Positions 10,288 to 22,135 of a stretch of 64,000 nucleotides of DNA are shown here, in pieces. A model generated the notes under the pieces. That model did not search any database and was not told the origin of the DNA. It worked only from the letters and a program-made list of their open reading frames with translations. This DNA is from Agaricus subrufescens. Taxonomy: Eukaryota > Basidiomycota > Agaricomycetes > Agaricales > Agaricaceae. How positions within the stretch are numbered: the stretch's first letter is position 1; each line of letters starts with the position of its first letter. The DNA lies in contig CM057063.1 of NCBI GenBank assembly GCA_029945375.1, forward strand, positions 2,601,894-2,665,893, written 5' to 3'. Both the position numbers and the translations under genes were made by a program.

Positions 10288-12324
10288 CGTGACTGGCGCC
10301 TTGCTTCAATGATTGGCCTCCGTATTGTCGATGCTAGGAATAAAGTCTATTGTTGAGACCGCCCGTACATACCGTCATAGTCAGCCTACTACTCTATCAG
10401 GCTACCATAGGAACTCACCCAAAATGCTTATCGACTTGCGCTCTATGATTGCCTATCAATTGCTGTTCTTTGCTGTTGGGCTCTTCTTCGAGCTGTAGTA
10501 TTGCTGGGAACTTGCGTTCGCTGTTGGCCCTCGATTGTAAAAGGTGGAACTTGGGTCAGGGAACAGGGAAGCAGAAAGCTTTCCAGTCTGCTTGGTGCCC
10601 ACGCGACTTATGTAATTCGCCTGGTCAAGACGGGCAAACCCCATTGTCAGCACCGCCTTCTTGGGGCACGCTTTCTGGCCTCAAGGGATATACCGCGCTG
10701 ATTGATGATGGAGGCCGTGCATCGCAACCTGGGGAACTCAAAGGCGGGGCTTCTCGGAATGTCCAATACGCGGTTGTTTTGTTCTTCCTTGCCATCATGA
10801 TAACGCCACCGTTTATCTTTTACGAAACCATTTGGAGGATTATATTTCTGGATCCCTAGAAAAGCTCTGCCACGATAGCAAGCCCGAAGAACAATAAGAC
10901 GGTTGACGCCACGTATGTTCGTTCGCTTACTGGCCATTTTCAAATTTATCTCTGCCTAATATACCACTACTTTGGGCGGTCTTTAGGTATACTGTTCGTC
11001 ATCGCACCTGGACGGTCTTTTAACTTCGAATCCTAAATTTGCAATTTTGTAGTCTTTTTGTTGTCCGAACTTTGAATATATCTGATGAATGGCATTTCGC
11101 GATCAAGCGGGTAGATGTATTAGTCCGAACGGAATTCTTTCAACCTGTAGCAAACTTTAGTTCTTCGTCTGAAGTGTGTTGCTGGGGCAGCATTCATGAC
11201 TAATTTTCACAACCGTAACATGTTATGTGTACATCTTCGTTTCCATTGAGAATAGGAACAACAAAAGATTGCCCAACGTTTTGCTGACAGATCCACTAGT
11301 ATCCGTAAATGGGATGCGAGTACCCGGCCAGCGTGTGTAACAAGGGATATATAATGCAGCAGTGAGATTCTGGAGAGATGCAAGCTGAATTAATCCGTCA
11401 GGTTAGTAACAGTCTGGCTTATTATGTGAGAGGATATAGTGATTTTACCTGATATATACCATTTTCCAACCCCAGGGTAGCAGTGTATGGCGCGATAGAC
11501 CATTATATTCATATTTTAAGGGCGCAAGCTCTCTGTTGCTCGCAGATTTTGTGCTATTGAAAACATTACCAAATTTTTAACTTGGCAATACTTGAGTAGA
11601 CGGGCTTTCTATACGAAATTCCCAGCATTGTGGTTTTACTCAAGCGCGATCCCCAGCCTCAAATATGAGTCGATTATATTCACAACAGGCTGCGAATAAC
11701 AACGACCTCAAACTGTTGGACCATGGGAGAAGAGGCCTACATCAGTGGTTCCGCTCGAGGGGGCCGCTGATAGCTGCAGTGACACTCATCCTAAATAATT
11801 CTACTGATACGCGATGCTTGACCACGGAATCCATGATGAGCACTTCACAACAAAATAACAACCATCAAATAACCTGGAAGTAAGTATCAAGTGTCCTGGA
11901 AAGATGTGGATAAAAGCCGCAAATGCTGACATCGCCAACTGATTAATGATCATGATGTACGAGTTAGCTCCGCTGTTCCCTAAATCAGGCTTCATCAGGG
12001 TCTATAAATGGAAGTGTGACCCGAGTCGGAGCTGCCAAGCTTCTGTCACACGTTAAAGGTATACAACTTCCCTCATCTCTCCTTCCCCAGCTTTTCCTAT
12101 GAGCGAACGCTCGTAAATCACTCTTTATGGTGAGTGGTACTGCCTGGGCATATCTGGTTTTACCCTATCATGCCCTAAATGCACTTAACAGATCGCAGCA
12201 GCGGTATCCGAGTACTGATTGCCACTGTCAGCGATTAGTTGCGACAAATTGTCCTCAAATGAATACTCAATTGAAGCATACATCCAACATCAGGCAGGTA
12301 GCCCGGCTACAACATGCTAATCAG
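10288..12324. other. Leader of array member 3, then gene-free DNA
   Basis: 10490-10690 is similar to the leader block at 470-660. 10700-11940 holds nothing I recognise. About 12020-12324 is the 3' flank of the next gene and part of segmental duplication copy B2. Confidence 0.45.
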
Positions 12325-14080
12325 CTACAAATTAATTTCCCATTCGTCAGTCTGACTGATAGATTTCTTCAATCCTCTCCACGCCCAGACTTCAAGGCTC
12401 ATCGCCGTACCATTCTGAGCTCTCATACTCTCCCTTCGCGTCAACTGTAAACCGTCGTCTCGTACATGAGGCTGCTCCCACCTCATCCATGCGATCACCG
12501 CCTTTTGTACGTCTCCAACTGACACAAACTGGTTCCCTACACCCGGGACCACAACCAATTTTCCACCAAAGGGCCTAGAAAGCCTCATTCGGGTCAAAGG
12601 AGGATCTGTCGCTGGCGCCATGCTGCATGGAAAATGGACATTTAATTCTCCATTGCAGCTACTGTCTTGATCTAGGGCGCCCCATCGATGGCCTGGGTAT
12701 GGTGGCATATTGCACAATACCGGGTTGACGACAGCCCGAACGTAGTTGTGGTATCTCAATGCCTCGTTGAGATGCCATTCGATTCGCTGTATACAACTGT
12801 AACTGGTTGTCGGTTCGGCCCGATCTAAACCCGTGGGAGCTGCCGCCGGGACCGATGATGGTGGTCGGTGATGGATATGATGCGCTCCTCCGTCATTCGA
12901 GTGCATGCGTGAACCAATCGGTCGATGATCGGCTAGCTCATATTGACCAGAGGGGTCTGTGTTAGTTCTGCTCTGCACAGAAGGAGCTCCCTGCGTTTCT
13001 TCAGCTTGCGGTAGTGGTATCGTCAACATCATGGGCGACGGTGGACGACCTAACTCGCTCGCCGCACCACGATAGAATAGCTGTTGGAGAGGGTGTGGTG
13101 CAGCCGTTGTTATTGTTGGGACAAGTTCTTCGGCTACATTGCCGATTGGTAAACCTGGTGACTCTGGCGTCCAGAGTGATGGTCGTCTCTCGACCACAGC
13201 TATTCCTGCTGAGGAGGCGCCACTTTCCTCTGTTGACGCTGTCGTTGGGGCCCGCCAAAATTGCAATTGCTGGAGCCATTGGATGATCCTTTCACGATTA
13301 CCAGGTTCCTGGGGAACGCAATGGTGCATGTAAAATTCGTTTGTGCTTGGAAATGGCATCGATTCTGGCACTGTGCTCTGAACTTGATGATGATAGTGGC
13401 ACTGTGCTCTTCCCTCGTAGTCTTCTTGACTACCTGATCTTGAAGCTCGCCTGGTTAGCCCAGCTGACCTTGACTGTGCAAACAACTCACCTAAGACTAA
13501 CTCTGCGCAATATGCGGTCACCCAGTTATCCCTTTACTATGCCTTCCAGCACCTATTGGTATTCAAAGACGAATTGTGCTACTCTGTATGAGCCTTTGAT
13601 TGAAACCTTTGGATTCCAACTCAGAGAACGATAACGAGGACTGAAGGACTGGGGGGGTGGCAGAGATTACCTAATGGCGAGATGGTAGCGTTCTCATCAT
13701 CAAGACAGCTGGATCCAGTTGGTATCACCGCTTCCCCTCCACTACTTTCTATTTTTGTTGGTGAAGGGCTTGTGTTGGTTATTGAATCCCTCTACGCTGG
13801 ATGTTAGCTCATCGAAAGCTGACTTGCTGGTGCAGTCTATAATCCGATGATATTGCTCCTACGAGATTCAGTGCGAATGCTCAAGAGAGATCGTCCACTC
13901 GGATACCAAGATGTCACGAGGTCTCTATTTTTTGAGGTTGTTAGATGTTTGTTGATTGGTATCAGCTTGTTCGAAGTGATTTTTTCACACATTCTGCTTG
14001 AGGGTGGATTCTTCTTGCGTTGTGTACCCGTCTATGTATGGGTACTGTTCTATTTATATAGCTTGCTTTAGCGTTTTGCG
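12020..14080. repeat. Segmental duplication, copy B2
   Basis: Counterpart of 4960-7030 in the same orientation, carrying array member 4 with its 3' flank and upstream region. The two copies are separated by member 3, so a multi-gene unit was probably duplicated or reshuffled. Confidence 0.65.
12325..13359 (-). CDS. DUF6699-like protein, array member 4
   Basis: 344 residues from the ATG at 13359. The frame stays open to 13521 but has no ATG there, and a GGTGAGTT intron donor lies in that extension. NRERIIQWLQQ near the N-terminus, central PSPMMLTIPLPQ, and a C-terminal domain with NMPPYPGHRWGA, ATDPPLTRMRL, RPFGG, GNQFVSVGDVQ, AWMRWEQPH and terminal EINL. Closest to the gene at 5286. The short frame just upstream of the ATG resembles the same stretch upstream of that paralogue (YHHQVQ versus YHKVEN), hinting that a spliced upstream exon may be translated. 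Function unknown. Confidence 0.7.
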   Translation of the reverse strand: MPFPSTNEFYMHHCVPQEPGNRERIIQWLQQLQFWRAPTTASTEESGASSAGIAVVERRPSLWTPESPGLPIGNVAEELVPTITTAAPHPLQQLFYRGAASELGRPPSPMMLTIPLPQAEETQGAPSVQSRTNTDPSGQYELADHRPIGSRMHSNDGGAHHIHHRPPSSVPAAAPTGLDRAEPTTSYSCIQRIEWHLNEALRYHNYVRAVVNPVLCNMPPYPGHRWGALDQDSSCNGELNVHFPCSMAPATDPPLTRMRLSRPFGGKLVVVPGVGNQFVSVGDVQKAVIAWMRWEQPHVRDDGLQLTRRESMRAQNGTAMSLEVWAWRGLKKSISQTDEWEINL

Positions 14081-16156
14081 ACTGTCCAGTAATTGTGTCT
14101 ATTGCAGTTGTTCTTGGCTCGGCTCCCAGTTTACAGGGCCGCAAAGTGGATTGGAATCACAAGAAGTAATTACTACCAACTATCAAATAAATCTGCCTTA
14201 ATTGAGGTTCTTGAGAAATCGCGTTTGTAATGTGACGCTTATATGCGATACGAGGTATAGTACTAAAGACAAACGTGCTGGGAAATATGAATCAGCGGAA
14301 CGCAAGGAAATATAGGAGGAGTATAAGGAAGGCGTCTCCGATCGCGAGATGGCAGAGCAGCTGAGATACTTCAACTCCTTCTGTACGTGCGTAGAGATAT
14401 GGATACATTAGAATATTGTATATAGAGGCTCATAAGTTTAACACAGCACACGCAACGGCAGTAGGGAAAGGAAGGGTGCAACTCATGGGCTGCGGTTTTA
14501 ATCCGACGTAATCCATTAGATGTACCTCAGTCAACCTTTACTGGCTTAATCCATGGCAAAATACAGGATCCTCGTTTCTCTCCCATCACTACAGATGATA
14601 GTATCAGCCAACTTGCGTACTGATAAGGCTTCTAGCCCTATCTGTCCAGAAATCCTATGATATGTCCTGTTGTTGTTGGAGGAGATCTAGTAGGAAAACT
14701 GATATATCGGGCCCTCAGAATAGCGTTATTCTACCAACTGATTATCTATGACCTTTATTATGGGCATACTCAGGATTCCATTGGGTGCTTTGGTATAGCC
14801 TTGTAAATGATGATCTAGATGAGTATATTGTATTGCTGTATGGAAGGCTCACAGGACGTCAACAACTCGATCGTGTTTTTATCTTTAATTAGTGTATGTT
14901 GCTCCATTTGGATATCCAGAGAGATTGATACCTATATCATGATAATGTTAGATATACTGTTTTGTGGTGCAGTGCGAGTAAGCCCTCAGCTGTTCAGGGT
15001 TCAGGCAGCGGAACGTGACGTTTGGTGCCGAGATGTGACTGGTTGTTCTTTTAGAGATTCACGCTTACCTCTACTTAGAGTAGACACCGGTCATCTTGTG
15101 GATAAAGGTGCCAGCTATGAGCATTACTGAGCTCGATGGCCGGTTTAATTGATTAGCAAGACGAACTCATACAGCAGTTACCAGGATCAGGGCTGATCTA
15201 CACGAGTCTCAGAGAATAATGACAACGCAGCAAGGGAGAGGCATAGCCATTACATATCATCCTGTGATATCGCGGCGAGTTTGCGTTGGCTGTAGAGTCC
15301 ACCTTGGAAATCTCAGTAGCTTCGAAGAATTCTCCATCAATACACGAGACATGTTGATCAGATCTTTACATCATAGTAATTGAACTCAATGCTCATTATG
15401 CCAAAGGCCAATCGGGTTCGGCCTGACCGGATCTTGGCATCAATCCTTTCATTCTTTTCACTAAGGAAGAGTCCCCTTGTTGTTCTCTGCCACCACAACT
15501 ATCATCGAGAAAGGACGAAATATTCCATAGAGTGCGATGCATGCCAGGATGAGATGTAGTACGATAACAAGTCTACGGGGTTTCGATGGAGGGTACAATA
15601 GAAGCGTGATCATCAGAAGCTCTATATATAGATAGGAGCGGTGCCAGTCGGAAACAAAACAACACCGACTTCGTCATCAGTAACACCTACCATAAGCGGC
15701 CATAGTCCTGTCGGTGGCAACATTGCACCGACGTCTCCTTAGCCGTAACAAGCCACGCACCCAGAGTCATTGCAATGCCGCGAATCTATCATCCCTCATT
15801 TGGTGCTCATGTCCATCGATGGGATCTCGGCGACCGGCGCTTTCTGTATTCAAGAGCACCTGCCAGACGTGGGGCGTGATTCCTTCCTACCTTCCCCCCC
15901 CTTCCGCTTGCGTATACTGTTCGCATTGACTGAACGTCCATCCTAGAATCCCACCTTGCCAAGACAAGACTGGATCGAGTAGTCGGTAGACTGAGTGCCT
16001 TTCCGTCCCGAAGGGCTGAGTGTCTGCCTGCTGCTGGCTCTCTTTCGGAGTGAGTCTTCAAACGAATTTTCAATTCAGAGACCATGCATGATACAAACAA
16101 CTATCCTCTTAGGCTTTCGATACGGACAAGGGGTACTACGGCCACTGCCTGCTGAC
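13360..16156. other. Duplicated promoter, then gene-free DNA
   Basis: 13360-14080 is the upstream flank shared with 6297-7030. From 14080 to 16156 no gene is recognised. A plus-strand CTCTATATATAG box lies near 15622-15633 with no convincing coding region behind it. Small frames at 14819-15130 and 15807-16100 look like chance. Confidence 0.4.
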
Positions 16157-17161
16157 CTACAGATGGATCTCCCATAAATCCATCCCGCCCCTAGCTTTTG
16201 TCAGGCCCTTCCAAACCCAGACTTCAACACTCATCGTTGTACCATCCCGTGCCTGTGCAGGTATCCTTCTCGTTACTCGGATACCCTCATACTGGAAATG
16301 GGGTTGCTCCCATCCCATCCATGCAGTCACGGTCTTCTGGATGTCACCAACGGATACAAACTGGCTTCCTATGGTCGGAGTAACGACCAAGTGTCCACCG
16401 AATGGCTTGGCGAGCCTCATTCGGGTGAGCGGTGGGTCCGTCGCGGGCACCGCGCTATATGCAAAGTGGACGTTTAGTTCCGCTGCGCCGTCTCCGTCCT
16501 GATCTCGTGCCCCCCAGCGATGACCTGGGTAAGGCAGCATATCGCTCAACACTGGTCTGGCTACGGCACGAGTGGACTCATGATATCTCAACGCGTGGTT
16601 GAGCCCCCAATGTTGTCCATTGTTTCGTACCTGTCGGGAGTAGCTCGTTGTCGGTGTGGGAGGCGCATCACCGACAGGTGGCAGTGCGATCGGTCGCATC
16701 ATTGGCGCTGGTGGATATTCCCACGACTGTGGCCTGTCGTTCGGATGCTCGTGGACTAGCCCTTGTATGGGGTGGGATGCATTTGCGATCATGGACATAA
16801 GGGATATGTCCTCTAACTCTTCAGCTACCGGCGGTAGTGGAATGGTCCGCAGCAGCGGTGCCCATGGGGTTTCCCCCATGGGCTGTTCACCAACCAGTTC
16901 GCGAAATGCTGACTGTTGAATAGGATGTGCTCCTCGGATCGTCGTCATGAAAATGTTTTCTTGGAATGTTTCGTTGACCAGTGGCGTCTGGCCCACGGAC
17001 GAGTGATACCGCCTGTCCCTAGCTGTGCCCGCTGCTGCCATAGTGACATGGCCATCCTCTGCCTGCCTTGTAATCCGGTCTTGAAGGCGTATCTGTCGGG
17101 TGACCCACTCTGCAACCCTTTGACTATTGTTGCTAGGGCTGTGACGAGAATGATTGTTCAT
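16157..17161 (-). CDS. DUF6699-like protein, array member 5
   Basis: Intact 334-residue frame with a partly different middle: APLLRTIPLPPV followed by a second, partly repeated block APMMRPIALPPV. The C-terminal domain has DMLPYPGHRWGA, ATDPPLTRMRL, KPFGG, GSQFVSVGDIQ, AWMGWEQPH and terminal EIHL. The position of the ATG used by the paralogues at 283 and 10287 is ATA here, so initiation is either 30 bases downstream at 17161 (used here) or in an upstream exon. Substitutions at otherwise invariant sites (M for R in AWMRWE, IHL for INL) make it the most divergent domain of the set. Confidence 0.68.
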   Translation of the reverse strand: MNNHSRHSPSNNSQRVAEWVTRQIRLQDRITRQAEDGHVTMAAAGTARDRRYHSSVGQTPLVNETFQENIFMTTIRGAHPIQQSAFRELVGEQPMGETPWAPLLRTIPLPPVAEELEDISLMSMIANASHPIQGLVHEHPNDRPQSWEYPPAPMMRPIALPPVGDAPPTPTTSYSRQVRNNGQHWGLNHALRYHESTRAVARPVLSDMLPYPGHRWGARDQDGDGAAELNVHFAYSAVPATDPPLTRMRLAKPFGGHLVVTPTIGSQFVSVGDIQKTVTAWMGWEQPHFQYEGIRVTRRIPAQARDGTTMSVEVWVWKGLTKARGGMDLWEIHL

Positions 17162-18735
17162 CTTGTGATCGTTGGCGTTATCGAACAGTATCGAAACCGG
17201 CGCGACGCTTCAAATCTCGCTCTGGAAGTCGATCGTATCTCGGTTGTAGTCTTGTCTCTGACCGCCCGTAGATTCCGATCTTATTATCTCGAATGGCTTG
17301 GACGGCGGGAGCCACGCACCTGGATTCTGGATTACCACGCCTCGCCTTGTCGAGATCTACGGTAAACCGCGACCCGCTGTGTTTTGGTTATTCGACCCTC
17401 GTCCCTGTTCGGTTCCAGGAAGAGGTGCTCACGTTAATTATGATGCGAAGCTTGGATTTATAATTGAAGTGCAAGAGGGACGAGGTCAGAAAAGCTGGGG
17501 TTTTCGTTCGTCTTTTCATTGTAGGTTATGTAATGATGATCACTCTTCAAATGCTGTTAAAGTCACTGCCTCTCGCGTGCGTAATGCATGTCTTCTCGCT
17601 GCCGAACGGTGTGCTGTGTTGATCGGCGTAAGCCAAAGGATCCCTACTTGGAGGGCTCAAAGGGCGGCGGACCTCGTGTTCTGCAATGCGACACTTAATA
17701 GAAATTTTTCTACCGATCTCCTCTGTCAATTTTTGACAGAACTATGTCAGTAGTAGCTATTTGCAAGCAGTTGAATGGACGAAGTTAATTGTTTATAAGG
17801 ACTGTCGCCGAGTCGTAAGTACGGCATCGGGCGCAAGAATGAGTGTCCTTGGCTAATGAGGGCGTCGGCCGATTAAGAATGCGGTGACTGAAATCATCAA
17901 AAAGTGATCCTTTCACACATACTATCCCAGGTGGTAATAAGCGAGTTCCTCGCATGGCACCTCTGCCTTCAACAAGTAAATAATCTGCCCTACGTCCAGT
18001 GTGTTTCTGCCTCATATGTTCAGTAGGGGTGTTTGGTGCCGCCCTAAAATTAAAAATCCCAACTTGTATTGACTCGCTTTAGGAATTCACATGTCAGGTG
18101 TAGAGCTGTGAATTCTGTTAGTGCGCAAAACGGACATGTTCGGATTCACGGAGCTAATTCTTTATGTTTCTAAAGTTCGCTTGTTGTTTTTGTAGACAGT
18201 GTTTGAAAGTGGAAGGCCCGGGGCTTCTGATCGAATGATCCCTTGCGCTCAGAAGGCTCTCAAGGTATCCTGTTCAAAGATAACCAACCCGTGTCTAAAT
18301 TGGGGTGACTCACTCAAGCAAAGGAACACCACAACCAAGAGTCCCCCAGTTTGCTCTGATTCGTGCGAAGGGCAGATGAGTAACAGTACCAAAGAGGGGT
18401 GGAAACTACCATATTTCCTTGAAGGTATGGCAGTCTAACATTTCGCGATCGGCAGACCTGCGCTGCGGCAATTCGAATTTCTGAGAGCTTGGATTTCTCA
18501 AAATCGAGTATGTACTATGATTCAAGGACAAGGGGCCCGCCTCACAAGAGTCGAGTTGTTGCCTTTTACACTGGAGACGATCCCACGTCTGTCACAAGAG
18601 CCCATTAGTGTCGTCACCTTCTCGAGTTCTTTGCTCATGTTCCGGTGACACATGACTATCCAGGGTAGGGCTGTGATCTGTTCTTGTTCTTCATCTGAGA
18701 CGTCCCCGCCTTGAAGAACATGCGATTGTCCGAAT
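17162..18735. other. Upstream region of array member 5, then gene-free DNA
   Basis: 17162-17290 contains the shared leader pattern with a GGGCGGTC block. The rest has no recognisable gene. Confidence 0.4.
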
Positions 18736-20010
18736 CATGATTAAACACCTGAACCTGATCGTAAGCTCCGGCATGGTAATTTTCTATCCTAGCCTCAGTA
18801 AGCACTGATAATAATGAAAATACCTGAACAACACCACTCTGGCCCTATAGGAGACTACATTTATAGAGATGACAAGGAATCTGAGAGTATGTCGATAGTG
18901 ACGACCCATTCTGGGATAAGTGGAAAACCAATGTATCAATTTTAGACTTACAATAGTACAACTTTGACTGGAGTGGGAGCTAAGGTCGCACAAATCAATC
19001 TTATTCACAGAGTCCATTAGATTATCTTGTAGCTTCGTGGCTGCAAGAGGAAGGGTAGCATTTACTTGATTAAAGAATCATGGCTTTCATCGTACCCGAT
19101 CGGAATGCCAACTAGGGCGGATTTCCCGGCATCTATCTATGGCAATGCTGACCGGTTGGGAGCTCTGCTATATAGTACCCATGTAGACATTATTATTGCC
19201 TACTTGGCCGCGCCTTACCCTTGGTAACTTAGTGTTGTTGCCAAATAATTTATCAATAATCCGGATATTCTTCAGCTACCGATACACATTCTCCTTAAAA
19301 ACCTTATTCTGAACTATGGAAAGCGCCTCGGGATTCTTATGCCCAGTACATCGCCGCGCTACTAATGATTATCTTCTCTCGCAACTTTAAAATGGCAATG
19401 AAGAATTACTATACTCAATCTCCGGAATTGTTCTTCGGAGTTGGTGCTGTCGGCCATTTCACTTGATAGGAACACTAAACTTCCTATCCGTCAACCTCTA
19501 CCCAGTTGACCCAGTTCAATATACCTCTATTCCTGTTTGCTCTACGACAACTGTTTCCCTGACGCATCGGTACGTTCTCCGTCACTGGTCCAGAAAGCTC
19601 TGTCATCAGTTGATGAGAAGTGGCCACTCAGTGGCCATCAGATGGACATCGAATGTCCTATCTGATTATTTTAGGATCATTTCTGATTTTCCCAAATTCA
19701 TTGATGCTATCTTTTGTTTGGTCTATCAGGAGAATCGTAATGGGCTAGAGACTCACCTGGAGAAGTTTCTCAGTTATATGATCAATTCTTCGATGCCCTT
19801 AAATGAAATATTACACTATAATTGTGTAATCTCTATTATTCCTGCCACTTTGCTACTTGCATCAACCAAACCCCTGGTATCATTTATTATATGAGACACC
19901 CTCCAAAAGTCACTCTCCTCCAAACTGCTTGTCTATTTTCTACTGGCTACCTTTCTGATTGGACCGTTGTCTGGAATGCAAGACTAGCATGGTGTTTGGC
20001 CGTATTTTGC
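18736..20010 (+). pseudogene. Decayed pseudo-NACHT copy (relic 1)
   Basis: Nucleotide and peptide matches run in order to the genes at 29590 and 32053. An exon-1-like start near 18736 (ATGATTAAACACCTG, then a GGTAAT donor); AACACCACTCTGGCCC and TTCTGGGATAAGTGGAAA near 18821-18925, matching the KHHSG and FWDKWKP exon; GCTGACCGGTTGGGAGC near 19148, matching DADRLG; CTGAACTATGGAAAG near 19308, matching YEPWK; HLEKFLSYMINSS at 19757-19795, matching HLERFLSYMIDTP. It ends near 20000 at a relic of YLSGWAL. Many frameshifts and stops; not expressed as a protein. Confidence 0.7.
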
Positions 20011-20092
20011 CACATGTGCGAACCTGCGTCACAGGCCTTCTGACCTATCCGGAGGCTTCTCAAGGGCGATGCCGAGGCGCATTGCGACGAAG

Positions 20093-20102
20093 TTAAATAT
20101 AT
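20093..20102 (+). promoter_or_regulatory. TATA-like box of the NACHT gene
   Basis: TTAAATATAT lies about 95 bases upstream of the proposed ATG at 20192, a plausible core-promoter position for a fungal gene. Confidence 0.3.
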
Positions 20103-20191
20103 GAGCATTTTACAGCACACCAGATTCTTCCTTCTTCTCTTCCCCCATCATCGGGCCACCACCTTGCATTCACGTATTAACGAAACAAACT

Positions 20192-22135
20192 ATGGTGCCT
20201 TCTGGTAGGTATTGACGAGCCCGCTTTATATATGTCACTCAAGCTTCTTAGCCTCACCCGGAGGTGGTTTCTTTCCGGAAGCCCGGGATATAGTGATCAG
20301 GGACTCCACAATGATCGATAGCAGCCAAAGTCACCATTACTACGGCAATAGAGATAGTATGTTCTTTCTTGTTCATATCTTCACAAATTGTCTCTGAGTA
20401 GTTGTTACAGTTCGCCAGAGGCTATACGACCATTCCATCAAAGGCACCCAGCTGGATTCCAGGGCTCGTCATCCTCCACCTCGATGTCATCCGGATACCC
20501 GCGTGTCAGTAACTGGGGCAATCTTTGCGTGGATGAAAGATGCAAGTAGAAGATGGAATATCTTGTGGGTCTTCGGGTTTGCTGGTGTGGGTAAGACCGC
20601 TGTGGCGCAAACGGTTGCTGAAAGAGCCATGGACGAAAATATCCTTGGAGCTGCTTTCTTCATCTCCCGTACACGCAGCCAGGATGATCCCGGGCGCATC
20701 TTCATTTCTATCGCCTACCAACTTTTCCCTCAGGATCGGCAATATTGTGCGCGTGTGGAGGAGCTGGTCGCGGCTGATCCCGGCCTCCTCGAGAAGGATA
20801 TGAGAACACAGTTCCGAAAGCTCATTGCCGAACCCTTATCTTGTTCAACACGCAGAGATAAGATGCTTGTTATCATCGATGGGTTAGACGAGTGCCAGGG
20901 GAACGAGTCCCAACGCGAGATTATTGATATTATCGCTTCCGGCACTTCGCAGTCACTTCCAGTAGTTTGGATGATCTGCAGTCGTCCAGAGCACCATATC
21001 AAGTCCGCTTTTGATTCTGATCCGATGAAGAGCCTTTGTTGGAAAAAGGAGATAACTGTAGATGATTCCGAGGCTCGCCAAGATATAGAACGTTTCCTGT
21101 GGTCCGAATTTCGGAGTATAGCTGAAGAATACACAATCAGTGAATGGCCCTCCGCGGCGGACGTAGAGAAATTGGTCAACGCTGCTTCCGGACTCTTTGT
21201 ATACGCCGACACAGTGTCCAGATTCGTCGGAGATCGCGAAATAGATGATCCTGTAGGCCAACTCGAAGTTATTATGGAATTCATCGATTCACCTGCCAAC
21301 CCCTCGACGATGAACCCTTTCCACTACCTCGACCAATTGTACATGGAAATTCTGAAACGCGTACCCAAGCAACATTTGATCCACGCTCTTCGAGTTGTTG
21401 GAATCTCCGGCATCTACCCTCAATTACCGGCGCTCCAGCTAGCCAACCTCCTCGGTCTCAGAAAGAGTACGTTTGAGGCTGCTTTGCGCAAACTTTACTC
21501 TATTGTGCAAGTTCCTTCCAAGAAGCCATCCGAGACTCCTTTGCACATATTTCACCTATCATTTATCGACTTTCTCAAGGATCCCAAACGATCCGGCCCC
21601 TTCGCATTGGACCTTCCCAAGCTGCATGCGGATTTTGCGAAGGCTTGTTTTGGAGTTATAAGTCAGACGGCGCTCCGGTACGCTAAACACCTTGTATGGA
21701 AGCCCGAACCCCACGAAACTGCGGCGTACACCGTTGCCGGTCATATCCTTACCTACTGTGCCAAATCCGCATGGGAGGCATGCTGCAACCATGGAGACGC
21801 CGCTGATCAAGAACTACTCAACATCGTGATTCAATATCGATACTCCTTCCTCTGCTTTTTGAGGGACAAAATACCGGGAGAGGCGTTCTGTAAATGGTCG
21901 GAATGGTTGATTAGACAGGTATGTCTCCAATTGCACTTTCCACTCTCACTCAGCGCCCGACGCTCATTGTACGATACTTCAGATCCGACTAAGCAATCTG
22001 GAAAATATCGTGCAACCTGCTGAATGGGACGTTGAATATCTCAGAAAAACTTTCGTAGGCTCCATCTTGTATTCTGCACGACCATCGATAACTCATTGCC
22101 TCTATAGGGCTCGCACATACCTGATGGTGTCGTAA
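20192..22135 (+). CDS. NACHT-domain NTPase (NLR-like)
   Basis: Proposed exons 20192-20204, 20252-20356, 20411-21918 and 21983-22135, all in phase (592 residues). Introns start GTAGGT, GTATGT, GTATGT and end TTAG, TTACAG, TTCAG. The N-terminus has the short FFPEARDIVIRDS region common in agaricomycete NACHT proteins, then CHPDTR. Walker A GFAGVGKT is at residues 95-102 and Walker B LVIIDGLDEC at 192-201. CSRPEHHI and a winged-helix-like part (WPSAADVEKLV, LDQLYMEIL, FIDFLKD) follow. No ankyrin, WD40 or TPR repeats come after, so it is a short, repeat-less member. Such STAND-type NTPases act in fungal non-self recognition or regulated cell death; that role here is inferred. Starts at GTG 20503 give a truncated N-terminus and are less likely. 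Confidence 0.75.

Noticed and set aside
12325..13521. A 398-codon version of array member 4 starting at 13521
   Set aside because: There is no ATG at 13521 (GTG), and the extension contains a GGTGAGTT intron donor. Paralogues start at the position equivalent to 13359.
14240..14400. Charged peptide-like stretch resembling a coding relic
   Set aside because: Interrupted by a stop and without any similar sequence in the window; too short to judge.
15622..15633. CTCTATATATAG as the promoter of a plus-strand gene
   Set aside because: No convincing coding region or splice pattern follows within several hundred bases.
20503..22023. A single-exon 506-codon NACHT gene starting at a GTG
   Set aside because: The frame continues upstream through the conserved CHPDTR motif, across in-phase introns, to an ATG at 20192. 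The 3' end passes through a GTATGT donor at 21919.
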